DNA of 64,000 nucleotides. Source: Halorubrum sp. F4. GTDB lineage: Archaea > Halobacteriota > Halobacteria > Halobacteriales > Haloferacaceae. Below, piece after piece: positions 40,562 to 47,553 of this stretch. Location of the stretch: positions 1 through 64,000 of the forward strand of contig NZ_JAPDFS010000001.1 in the NCBI RefSeq assembly GCF_027257195.1. Reading direction: 5' to 3'. The translations under genes and the position numbers were made by a program. The notes under the pieces were generated by a model. It did not search any database and had not been told where the DNA came from. It worked only from the letters and a program-made list of their open reading frames with translations. Positions within the stretch are counted from its first letter, which is position 1. Each line of letters starts with the position of its first letter.

Positions 40562-41305
40562 TCAGGGGATTCGAACGTCGTGTTCGAGCGTTCCGACGCC
40601 CTCGACGGTCACCTCGACCGTGTCGCCGTCCGAGAGCGGCCCGACGCCGTCCGGTGTACCCGTGGCGATCACGTCGCCCTCCTCCAGGGTCAGGTACGTC
40701 GTTATCTCCTCGATCAGCGTCGGTACGTCGAAGATCAGCTGGCCGAGATGGCCGTCCTGTTTCTGCTCGCCGTTCACGTGGAGCTCGACGCTCGCCTCGT
40801 CGGGCACCTCGTCGGGCGTCGCGACGACCGGGCCGAGCGGGGCGGAGTTGTCGAACGCCTTCCCGCGCACCCAGTTCTGCTCGCGGTTCTGGTCGTCCCG
40901 GTTCGAGACGTCGTTCATACAGGTGAACCCCTCGACGACGTCCATCGCGTCCTCCGCGGCGACGTCCTTGCACGACTCGCCGATCACGACGACGAACTCC
41001 GCCTCCCAGTCGATCCGGTCTTTCCCCTCGGGGGCGGTGACGGTGTCGCCGTGGCCCGCGAGTGCGTTCGGTCCCTTCAAGAAGAGCAGCGGTCGGTCCG
41101 GAACGTCGTTCCCGAGCTCGGCGGCGTGTTCGGCGTAGTTGCGGCCGATACAGACGATCTTCGAGGGATCGACCGGCGGCAGTACGTCGATCTCGGAGTC
41201 GTCGAAGTCGTACACGTCGTCGCCGAACGCGACCGTCTCGGTCTCGGGGTCGTAGCGTCCTTTGCGGATCGAACCGGCCGGGTCGCGGAACCGTGCGTAG
41301 TGCAT
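40562..41305 (-). CDS. Fumarylacetoacetate hydrolase-family protein
   Basis: An enzyme of 247 residues of the FAH superfamily. ICIGRNYAEHAAE-type region (VCIGRNYAEHAAELGNDVP), PLLFLKGPNALAG and WEAEFVVVIG, with acidic metal ligands, and GDVIATGTPDGVGPL form the standard fold. Family members hydrolyse or decarboxylate acylpyruvates and related catabolic acids, commonly in aromatic degradation; no such pathway genes lie nearby, so the substrate is open. A minus-strand TATA-like GGTTTTACC lies about 25 nt before the ATG. The 180 nt to hisC hold no gene. Confidence 0.9.
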   Translation of the reverse strand: MHYARFRDPAGSIRKGRYDPETETVAFGDDVYDFDDSEIDVLPPVDPSKIVCIGRNYAEHAAELGNDVPDRPLLFLKGPNALAGHGDTVTAPEGKDRIDWEAEFVVVIGESCKDVAAEDAMDVVEGFTCMNDVSNRDDQNREQNWVRGKAFDNSAPLGPVVATPDEVPDEASVELHVNGEQKQDGHLGQLIFDVPTLIEEITTYLTLEEGDVIATGTPDGVGPLSDGDTVEVTVEGVGTLEHDVRIP

Positions 41306-41514
41306 ACCGATCCATCGATTGTGATAGGTAAAACCCTCCTGAATGGCCCCGTTGTTGCCGACGGAACCGGATCCATCGGACGAACCGGCCGTTCCGTTCC
41401 TTCCCGGACCGGCATCTCCGTGGTCCCTCGGCTCACCTCGGAGCGTCGTCGACCGCGGAAGACGGATCCGCGGCGTCGTGTTTTATTACGGCTCGCCGAG
41501 ACGTATCGACCGCA

Positions 41515-42240
41515 ATGGAGCTCACTTGGCACGGCCACTCGACGTGGCACGTCGTCGTCGACGAGACCGAACTACTGATCGATCCGTTCTTCGACAACCC
41601 GAAGACGGACGTCGACCCCGAGGAGCTCGATCCGGACTACCTCCTCCTGACGCACGGCCACGCCGACCACATCGCCGACGTCGACCGATACGAGGGCGCG
41701 ACGGTGGTCGCGACCCCCGAGCTGACGGGCTACGTCCAGGACACCTTCGGCCACGAGGACGCCGTCGGCGGCATGGGAATGAACATCGGCGGCACCGTCG
41801 AGTGCGGCGACGCGTGGGTGACGATGGTCCGTGCGGACCACTCGAACGGGATCGACACCGGCTACGGGACCTCCGCGGGGATGCCGGCCGGGTTCGTGAT
41901 CGGCGACAAGAAGCCGACCCAGGAGTCGGACCCCGACTGTACCACGTTCTACCACGCCGGCGACACCGGCCTCATGTCCGAGATGGTCGACGTGATCGCG
42001 CCGTACCTCGAGCCCGACGCGGCCGCGTTACCGGCCGGCGACCACTTCACGATGGGCCCCGCGGGTGCGGGTATCGCCGCCGACTGGGTGGGTGCCGACG
42101 TGGTGTTCCCGATGCACTACGACACGTTCCCGCCGATCGAGATCGACACTCGGGAGTTCGTCAACGAGGTGAAGGCGGCCGGGGCCGCCGCGGAACCCGT
42201 CATCCTGGAGGGCGACGAGACGTACACGCTCGAGTCCTGA
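41515..42240 (+). CDS. UPF0173 metal-dependent hydrolase (MBL fold)
   Basis: A metallo-beta-lactamase-fold hydrolase of 241 residues. It opens with [13 protein letters not shown], as UPF0173 members do, and has the zinc motif THGHADHI with His47, His49, Asp51 and His52; further ligands are His in VRADHSNG, Asp in FYHAGDTG, and His in [10 protein letters not shown]. The substrate is unknown for the whole family. TATA-like GTTTTATTACGG lies about 30 nt upstream. OsmC follows 75 nt later in the same direction, with its own TATA-like element. Confidence 0.92.
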   Translation: MELTWHGHSTWHVVVDETELLIDPFFDNPKTDVDPEELDPDYLLLTHGHADHIADVDRYEGATVVATPELTGYVQDTFGHEDAVGGMGMNIGGTVECGDAWVTMVRADHSNGIDTGYGTSAGMPAGFVIGDKKPTQESDPDCTTFYHAGDTGLMSEMVDVIAPYLEPDAAALPAGDHFTMGPAGAGIAADWVGADVVFPMHYDTFPPIEIDTREFVNEVKAAGAAAEPVILEGDETYTLES

Positions 42241-42315
42241 GACGGGGCGGACCCGCCCCTCGAAACGGCCCGTATAGGAAGCTTTAGGCCCGCGGGAGTC
42301 CACCTCGGAGACGAC

Positions 42316-42714
42316 ATGTCCGACATCGAGACCACCACCGTCTGTGAGGAGGGTTACGCGTGTACGAGCCAGGTCGGCGACTTCGACCTCCAGATCGACG
42401 CGACCGACGAGACCGGCCCGAACCCGAACGCCGCGCTCGTCGCGACGTACGCCTCCTGTTACATCCCCGCCTTCCGCGTCGGCGGCGGCCAGCGCGGCGA
42501 GGACGACCTCGGAAAGATCCAGATCGACGCGAGCGCCGGGCTCGACGATGACGACGACCTCGAGTCGATCGTCTTCGACCTCCACGTCGAGGCCGACCTC
42601 GACGACGAGACCGCGGACGAGATCGTCGCCCGCGGGGAGGACATCTGTCACGTCCACTCGGCGCTCCGTGAGGAGCTCCGCGCCGAGATCAACGTCCACT
42701 CGGACGCGTTCTGA
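42316..42714 (+). CDS. OsmC-family protein
   Basis: A protein of 132 residues of the OsmC/Ohr fold. The two redox cysteines of the family are in place: Cys48 in YASCYIPAFRV and Cys111 in EDICHVHSAL, which in active members reduce organic hydroperoxides. The central FDLHVEADLDDE strand region is typical of YhfA-like OsmC proteins. The acidic surface fits a cytosolic haloarchaeal protein. TATA-like GCTTTAGGC (42281-42289) is about 31 nt before the ATG. Confidence 0.88.
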   Translation: MSDIETTTVCEEGYACTSQVGDFDLQIDATDETGPNPNAALVATYASCYIPAFRVGGGQRGEDDLGKIQIDASAGLDDDDDLESIVFDLHVEADLDDETADEIVARGEDICHVHSALREELRAEINVHSDAF

Positions 42715-42750
42715 GACGGACCGACTTCGCGGACGTCCCCGCCGATCGTT

Positions 42751-42951
42751 TCATGAGCCGTTCGTCCCGCTCGACGCGTAGTCGACGAGGACGCTCGAGG
42801 CGACGTAGCCGATAGCCCCAAGCACCACCGCGGCGATGACGGCGACGCCGGGCTCGCGGGCGACGACGTACGCCGCGAGGAACCCACCCATCCCGATCGT
42901 GTTCGCACACAGGAGCCGCAGGACCCGGTAGCTCGGCTCGACGTTCGACAT
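42751..42951 (-). CDS. Small two-helix membrane protein, unknown
   Basis: A 66-residue protein with two hydrophobic helices (about residues 13-31 and 35-58) and a short polar tail. Its family is unknown to me. Support for a real gene is the minus-strand TATA GGGATTTATGCC (42974-42985), 28 nt before the ATG, the normal leaderless spacing. It is convergent with OsmC and divergent from the next gene. Confidence 0.6.
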   Translation of the reverse strand: MSNVEPSYRVLRLLCANTIGMGGFLAAYVVAREPGVAVIAAVVLGAIGYVASSVLVDYASSGTNGS

Positions 42952-43050
42952 GTCGAGGGAAACGCCCGACTGCGGCATAAATCCCGCAGCGACGCCGGTC
43001 GCGACCGCCGGAAACGTCGGCGAAGAGCCGTCGTACCGCCTCCTGAGAGC

Positions 43051-43125
43051 TCGTGCGTTTTCCGAGGTCGTCCGAAGTCGTGCGTCTTCCGGGATCGTCC
43101 GCAGTCGTGCGTCTTCCGGCGTACG
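43051..43125. repeat. 27-bp tandem repeat just upstream of TATA
   Basis: Units at 43051-43077 and 43078-43104 and a partial third at 43105-43125, each starting TCGTGCGTCTTCCGG or a close variant. The array ends at the base before the TATA box of the 43156 gene. Confidence 0.8.
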
Positions 43126-43135
43126 TTTATATACG
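43126..43135 (+). promoter_or_regulatory. TATA box of 43156 gene
   Basis: TTTATATACG, 26 nt before ATG 43156, fits a leaderless transcript. The 27-bp repeats occupy the BRE and upstream side. Confidence 0.7.
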
Positions 43136-43155
43136 ATATCGCGGCCACCGGACGT

Positions 43156-43644
43156 ATGACGTCGAACGGATACGGTCCGGGGTCTCGAAGGGGAAGCGAC
43201 GAGGAGAAACGGCCCGAGCGCGACGGATCCGGCGGACCACCGGCGGGCTCCGTCACCGACGTGGCCGGCTCGGTCGACCCGGTCGGCCCGGTCGATCCGT
43301 TCGGCGTCTCCGATCCGGACGGGAACGTTCGGGACGGCACTCACGGCCGTTCGGGCCTCGGAGCGTACGGCTCCGACCGCTGGGCACGGATCCTCTCGGC
43401 GGTTACGCCGGCGGCGATGGTCGCGGCCGTCGGGATCCGGATCGGATCGGTCGGCGATCGACTCGCCACGGACGTGGCCGCGCGTCTCGATCCGCTCCCG
43501 GTCGGCGTCGACGCCGCGGCTCTCTCGGCGGTCGCGGGAGTCGTTCACTACCTCTCCGTCCTCCTCGCCGTCGGCGTCGCCTGTGCGGTCGGATGGCTCG
43601 TTCTGTCGGCGAGCGTCCGTCTCGTCGCGAACGCGGCGCGATAA
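43156..43644 (+). CDS. Hypothetical membrane protein
   Basis: A protein of 162 residues. Residues 1-72 are disordered and rich in Gly, Asp, Pro and Ser, with a VDPVGPVDP repeat; two or three hydrophobic segments follow (about 78-95, 120-150). I do not recognise a family. The clear TATA and leaderless spacing support a real gene, though the low-complexity first half is weakly conserved-looking. A function cannot be assigned; it lies directly upstream of the thioredoxin-like gene in the same direction. Confidence 0.55.
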   Translation: MTSNGYGPGSRRGSDEEKRPERDGSGGPPAGSVTDVAGSVDPVGPVDPFGVSDPDGNVRDGTHGRSGLGAYGSDRWARILSAVTPAAMVAAVGIRIGSVGDRLATDVAARLDPLPVGVDAAALSAVAGVVHYLSVLLAVGVACAVGWLVLSASVRLVANAAR

Positions 43645-43692
43645 ACGGGAATGCCCGGAACGACTTTGCATCCGGCGAAGCTACGGTCGCAC

Positions 43693-44253
43693 ATGGTCGC
43701 GATGGAATCCGACTCCGAACTCGAACGCGGCGACGTGGCGCCCGACTTCGAGCTACCCGGAACCGACGACGAGACGCACGCGCTGGACGACTTCGAGACG
43801 GACGCCCTGCTCGTGGTGTTCACCTGTAACCACTGTCCGTACGCGAAGGCGAAGTTCGACCTGCTCAACGACCTCGCCGCCGAGTACGACGACCTCGCGG
43901 TGGTCGGGATCAACCCGAACGACGCCGGGGAGTACCCCGACGACTCCTTCGAGGCCATGCGCGAGCGGGTCGCGGACGGGACGATCGCCTACGACGCGTA
44001 CCTCCGCGACGAGACCGCCGAGGTCGCCGCGGCCTACGGCGCGGTGTGTACCCCCGATCCGTTCCTGTTCGGCCGCGAGGACGGCGAGTGGCGGCTCCGC
44101 TATCACGGCCGGCTCGACGACGCGTTGAACCCCGACGACGAGCCGACGGAGTTCTACGTTCGGGACGCGGTCGAGGCGGTGCTCGCGGGCGAGGAGGTCC
44201 CGCACCCGGACCGGCCGTCGCGTGGCTGTTCGATCAAGTGGCCCGACGAGTGA
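43693..44253 (+). CDS. Thioredoxin-fold AhpC/TlpA-like protein
   Basis: A protein of 186 residues with the peroxiredoxin/TlpA fold. GDVAPDFELPGTDD opens the fold, VVFTCNHCPYAKAK holds the CxxC pair Cys45 and Cys48, and INPNDAGEYPDDS follows, as in the thioredoxin-family group often annotated as alkyl hydroperoxide reductase-like. No signal peptide is seen, so it is cytoplasmic. It may act in thiol or peroxide metabolism. ATG 43693 is used; a second in-frame ATG at 43702 is possible. Confidence 0.87.
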   Translation: MVAMESDSELERGDVAPDFELPGTDDETHALDDFETDALLVVFTCNHCPYAKAKFDLLNDLAAEYDDLAVVGINPNDAGEYPDDSFEAMRERVADGTIAYDAYLRDETAEVAAAYGAVCTPDPFLFGREDGEWRLRYHGRLDDALNPDDEPTEFYVRDAVEAVLAGEEVPHPDRPSRGCSIKWPDE

Positions 44254-44353
44254 GCACGGACCGTCCGCCCGGAAGCGCCACGATCGCGCCGATCCATGGG
44301 CCTGTCGGATCCGCCGGAGACGGGTTGAAATGGCTCCCGCCCGAAGGGATCCC

Positions 44354-45049
44354 ATGGGAATGAAGGAGGTCGGCGAGCCGGAACTCCACGAGATCGATCG
44401 CTTCGACCGCGGCGTGGGCTGGATCGCCTATCCGGAAGAGTCGATGGAACGTGCGAGCCACGCGCTCGCGGTGCCGAACGAGGAGGGCGACGACGACGTG
44501 TGGGTGATCGACCCGGTCGACGCGCCGGGCGTCGACGACCTGCTCGCGGAGTTCGGATCGGTCGCGGGCGTCGTGATCGGGTTGGACCGGCACGAACGCG
44601 ACGCCGCCACGCTGGCGGACCGCCACGACGTCCCCGTCTACGTCCCCGAGTGGATGACCGGCGTCGCCGACGGCGTCGACGGCCAGGTGCGCCGGTTCGG
44701 TCGCCGGCTTGCGGACTCCGGTTTCGAGTCGATCCGGATCCGGGATTCTACGATACCGCCCTGGCAGGAGGTCGGCCTCTTCGACGGAGAGACGCTCGTG
44801 GTCCCCGAGTCGCTCGGCTCGGCGTCGTACTTCCGGGGGGATCGCGAGCGGCTCGGCGTCCACCCGATGCTCCGGTTGACGCCGCCGCGGACGGTCCTCT
44901 CCGGCCTCGCTCCCGACCGCGTTCTCGTCGGTCACGGCGCGGGCGTCCTTGACGACGCCGGCGCGGCGGTCGAGGGCGCGCTCGCGGGGTCCCGGCGGAA
45001 GGCTCCCGGACTCTACGCGAAGACGCTCCGGTCCGCGCTCGGTATCTGA
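44354..45049 (+). CDS. Degenerate metallo-beta-lactamase-fold protein
   Basis: A protein of 231 residues with the order of an MBL fold but most metal ligands lost. Where THxHxDH should be it has LDRHERDA; where the GD pair should be it has VVPESLG; only the late VLVGHGAGVL (GHG) is kept. The strand GVVIGLDRHERDAATLADRH and VPVYVPEW match the usual continuation. It is probably non-enzymatic or uses another metal set. ATG 44354 is used; another in-frame ATG lies two codons on. The gene is followed eight bases later by an unknown gene, so they are likely co-transcribed. Confidence 0.72.
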   Translation: MGMKEVGEPELHEIDRFDRGVGWIAYPEESMERASHALAVPNEEGDDDVWVIDPVDAPGVDDLLAEFGSVAGVVIGLDRHERDAATLADRHDVPVYVPEWMTGVADGVDGQVRRFGRRLADSGFESIRIRDSTIPPWQEVGLFDGETLVVPESLGSASYFRGDRERLGVHPMLRLTPPRTVLSGLAPDRVLVGHGAGVLDDAGAAVEGALAGSRRKAPGLYAKTLRSALGI

Positions 45050-45056
45050 TCGTCCC

Positions 45057-45473
45057 GTGATCCACGTCACTCGGGACCTGCTGACGGTGCTTCTCGACCA
45101 CGCCGCCGAGCGCGACCCGACCGCGGTGAACCTTCGCCTATCCGCCACCCGTGCGGGAGCGTTCGACGCGGACCTCGGATTGGATCCGGAGACGCCCGTC
45201 CTGACGCACTTCACGCTCGAGGGCGTCGGCGGCCCGGTGAACGCGGTGTTCGGCGTCGATCTCGGGACGCCTGCCGGTCGGGGCGGCGCACGGTTCCTCT
45301 CACATCCGACCGGCCGGCTCGAACTGTCGAAGACCGACGACCTCGCGGCGGTGGTTCTCGTCGCGGTCCCGCCGTACGACGCCGACGGCGTCGCCGCCTT
45401 CGACCGCGCCGGCGACGGGATCGAGCTGGTCGTCCTCGACGCGACTCCGCCGGAGGAGTCGATTCCGGAGTGA
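45057..45473 (+). CDS. Conserved-looking protein, unknown
   Basis: A protein of 138 residues with no membrane segment or recognised motif. It has strands and helices in an alpha/beta arrangement (VIHVTRDLLTVLLDHAAE; VLTHFTLEGVGGPVNAVFGVD; LAAVVLVAVPPYDADG). The GTG start at 45057 is eight bases after the stop of the degenerate MBL gene, which suggests an operon. It could be a small ligand-binding or oligomeric protein; I cannot say more. Confidence 0.62.
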   Translation: MIHVTRDLLTVLLDHAAERDPTAVNLRLSATRAGAFDADLGLDPETPVLTHFTLEGVGGPVNAVFGVDLGTPAGRGGARFLSHPTGRLELSKTDDLAAVVLVAVPPYDADGVAAFDRAGDGIELVVLDATPPEESIPE

Positions 45474-45535
45474 TTCCGACCCTTCTCGTCCCGCAAACCC
45501 GAGTTTAAAGGCGACCGAGCGGCTACGAGACGGCG

Positions 45536-45862
45536 ATGGCAGCACGCCCACCAGGCGGCGGCGGGTCCGCGGAACCGGAGGCGATCGAGTTCGGCATCGC
45601 CGCGCTCGACGCCCGGATCGAGGAATCGGACCTCTCGTTTCCCGCGACGAGTCGGGAGATCGTCCGCGCGCTCGATCACCCGGAGATCCCCTACGACTCG
45701 AAGGGACGAACGATCGACCTGGCGACGGCACTGGAGGAGGTCCCGAAGTCGAAGTTCGAGAACGAGACTGAACTGCTCGACTCGCTGTATCCCGTCTTCG
45801 ACGAGGCACGCCGGGGCGGCCGCGGATTCCTCGACGGGCTCCGAAACGCGCTTCCCTTCTGA
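45536..45862 (+). CDS. Small haloarchaeal protein (DUF5789-like)
   Basis: A 108-residue soluble protein. The core AIEFGIAALDARI to IVRALDHPEIPYDSKGRTID and LATALEEVPKSKFENETELL is strongly patterned and matches, from memory, the haloarchaeal family DUF5789. No function is known. TATA-like GAGTTTAAAGG (45500-45511) lies about 28 nt before the ATG, so it has its own promoter despite following the preceding genes. Convergent with the PRC-barrel gene. Confidence 0.75.
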   Translation: MAARPPGGGGSAEPEAIEFGIAALDARIEESDLSFPATSREIVRALDHPEIPYDSKGRTIDLATALEEVPKSKFENETELLDSLYPVFDEARRGGRGFLDGLRNALPF

Positions 45863-45885
45863 GCCGGGACTCGAGAGGTCTCGGT

Positions 45886-46191
45886 CTAGGTCGCCTGCTT
45901 TTCGGTCTCGACTTCGGGCTCGTCGGTTCCGGTCTCGAGCCGCTCGATGATGTCGTTGATGAGCACCACGTCGCCGACCGCGCGGACCCAGCGGTAGGGG
46001 ACGATCACGCCGGTGTTGTCGTCGACGCGCCCGGCGAAGAGCTCGTGATTGAGTTCGGCCAGTGCCAGTCCGGTCACCGACTGTGTGTCGAGATCGAGGC
46101 GGACGTCCTCCACCTCGCCGACGAAGACGCCGTTGTTCGAGTACACCTCTCTGCCGACAAGGGACGTGATCTCCTCGGGAGCAGCGTTCAT
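45886..46191 (-). CDS. PRC-barrel domain protein
   Basis: A 101-residue protein with one PRC barrel: EEITSLVGREVYSNNGVFVG, a strand-rich middle, and VIVPYRWVRAVGDVVLIND at the end. PRC barrels bind RNA or proteins; in haloarchaea small PRC-barrel proteins (CdpB type) join the cell-division complex with SepF and CdpA. Which class this one belongs to needs a tree. ATG 46191 is chosen over GTG 46206 because a minus-strand TATA-like GCTTAATAGG (46211-46220) is about 25 nt before it. Confidence 0.82.
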   Translation of the reverse strand: MNAAPEEITSLVGREVYSNNGVFVGEVEDVRLDLDTQSVTGLALAELNHELFAGRVDDNTGVIVPYRWVRAVGDVVLINDIIERLETGTDEPEVETEKQAT

Positions 46192-46276
46192 GTCCGATAC
46201 GGTCACGAGCGCGCCTATTAAGCGTTCGTTGTCGAACGACGCCCGTCTGACGCGGACGTTCCTCGTCCTTCCGGTG

Positions 46277-47386
46277 TCAGGCCGGGAGGATCCCCGTCAC
46301 GCCGGCCGCCTCGGCGACGACCCACGCCACGAAGAGTCCATACGTGACGAGCAGGGCGTACGCCTCGAGGGTCGACAGGGCCAGATCCGTCCGGAGGGTC
46401 GCGAAGAGCAGGACCGTCGCGAGCGTGAGGACGGCGAACATCGGTACCGCAGTCGAGAAGTTCACCGGAACCGCTCCCACGATGAGCACTCCGACGGGGA
46501 TGACCACGAGCAGATCGAAGGTGTTCGATCCCAGGACGTTGCCCAGACTCGTCGCGCTGTTGTCGTCGCGGGCGGACCGCACGCTGACGAGCGTGTCGGG
46601 GAGGCTCGTCGCCGCCGCGATGATCGTCATTCCGGCGAGGAACTCGGGGATCCCGAACGTGTGCCCGAGCGACTCGATGGCCGACACCATCGCCTCGACG
46701 CTCACGAGAATGAGGAGGAGGCCGGCGGCCAGCTTCCCCCACTCGCGGAACAGGGCGACGTTCGTCTCCCCGGTATCGGCCTCGTAGTCGCCGGTGTCCT
46801 GCCACTGGATGAACAGGTAGAGTACGTAGACGAAGAGCGGGACCACCGCGAGCGGACGGGTGATCGAGCCGGTCAGGCTTCCTCCGTCCGTCCCGCCCGT
46901 TCCGACCGTCCCGCCCGTACCGGCCACGACTGGCTCGTAGATGACCGCGAGCGCGAAGGTGATGACGAGCACGGAGACCGCGAGCATGTAGAACTGCGCC
47001 TCCTTGTACACGATCGTCCGACTCGAGTCGAGGTCGTCCTCCGTCGCGAGTCCCGAGAGCGCGGGGACGACGAGAACGTTGAAGATCGCGGACCCGACGA
47101 TCGCGCCGACTCCCATGTCGAAGACGCCGGCGAGCGCGGTGACGACGACGCTCGCGAACTCGGGGAAGCTCGATCCGACCGCGACGACGACCGTCCCCTG
47201 GACGACCGGCGGCAGGCCGTAGTGCGTCGAGAGTCCCTCCGCGGCCTCCTCGAGCCATCCGCTGCCGAGCCAGATCAGCCCGCTCGCGGCGACGACCACG
47301 AGGACGTTCACGGCCGTGGTGTCGGGGAGGACGCCTCCGAGGACCATCACTTGGTCGAGGATCGACGAGTGCGCCGATGAAACCAT
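46277..47386 (-). CDS. CaCA-family cation/calcium exchanger
   Basis: A sodium/calcium exchanger-type membrane protein of up to 369 residues and about ten helices. The two alpha repeats are clear: GSSFPEFASVVVTAL with GAIVGSAIFN, and AAATSLPDTLVSVRSAR with GNVLGSNTFD. They form the ion path; the Glu and Asp in them bind cation. A flexible GTGGTVGTGGTDGG loop joins the halves. The start at 47386 is uncertain: ATG 47347 (356 residues) has a TATA-like TGGTTTC near 47377-47383 and begins MVLGGVLP, and may be the true one. Divergent from the FAD/Fe-S gene. Confidence 0.88.
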   Translation of the reverse strand: MVSSAHSSILDQVMVLGGVLPDTTAVNVLVVVAASGLIWLGSGWLEEAAEGLSTHYGLPPVVQGTVVVAVGSSFPEFASVVVTALAGVFDMGVGAIVGSAIFNVLVVPALSGLATEDDLDSSRTIVYKEAQFYMLAVSVLVITFALAVIYEPVVAGTGGTVGTGGTDGGSLTGSITRPLAVVPLFVYVLYLFIQWQDTGDYEADTGETNVALFREWGKLAAGLLLILVSVEAMVSAIESLGHTFGIPEFLAGMTIIAAATSLPDTLVSVRSARDDNSATSLGNVLGSNTFDLLVVIPVGVLIVGAVPVNFSTAVPMFAVLTLATVLLFATLRTDLALSTLEAYALLVTYGLFVAWVVAEAAGVTGILPA

Positions 47387-47388
47387 CG

Positions 47389-47492
47389 GTGTCGTCCGTC
47401 CGATCGCCCCGTCGATGTCGTCCGTCCGGTCATCCTGGCGATGTCAGCCGTCCGGTCATCCTGGCGATGTCAGCCGTCCAGTCACCCGATCG
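47389..47492. repeat. 26-bp tandem repeat x4 between divergent genes
   Basis: Units at 47389-47414, 47415-47440, 47441-47466 and 47467-47492; units two and three differ at two positions and share CCGTCCGGTCATCCTGGCG. The array fills the space between the exchanger gene and the FAD/Fe-S gene (start 47554). Confidence 0.85.
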
Positions 47493-47553
47493 TCAGGTCG
47501 AGACGCTCGCCGACCCCGGGGGACTTTTGTCGATCCGAACGCGAGGGAGTCGC

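Noticed and set aside
43051..43125. CRISPR array from tandem repeats
   Set aside because: The units lie head to tail with no spacers and number two to four; no cas gene is in the window.
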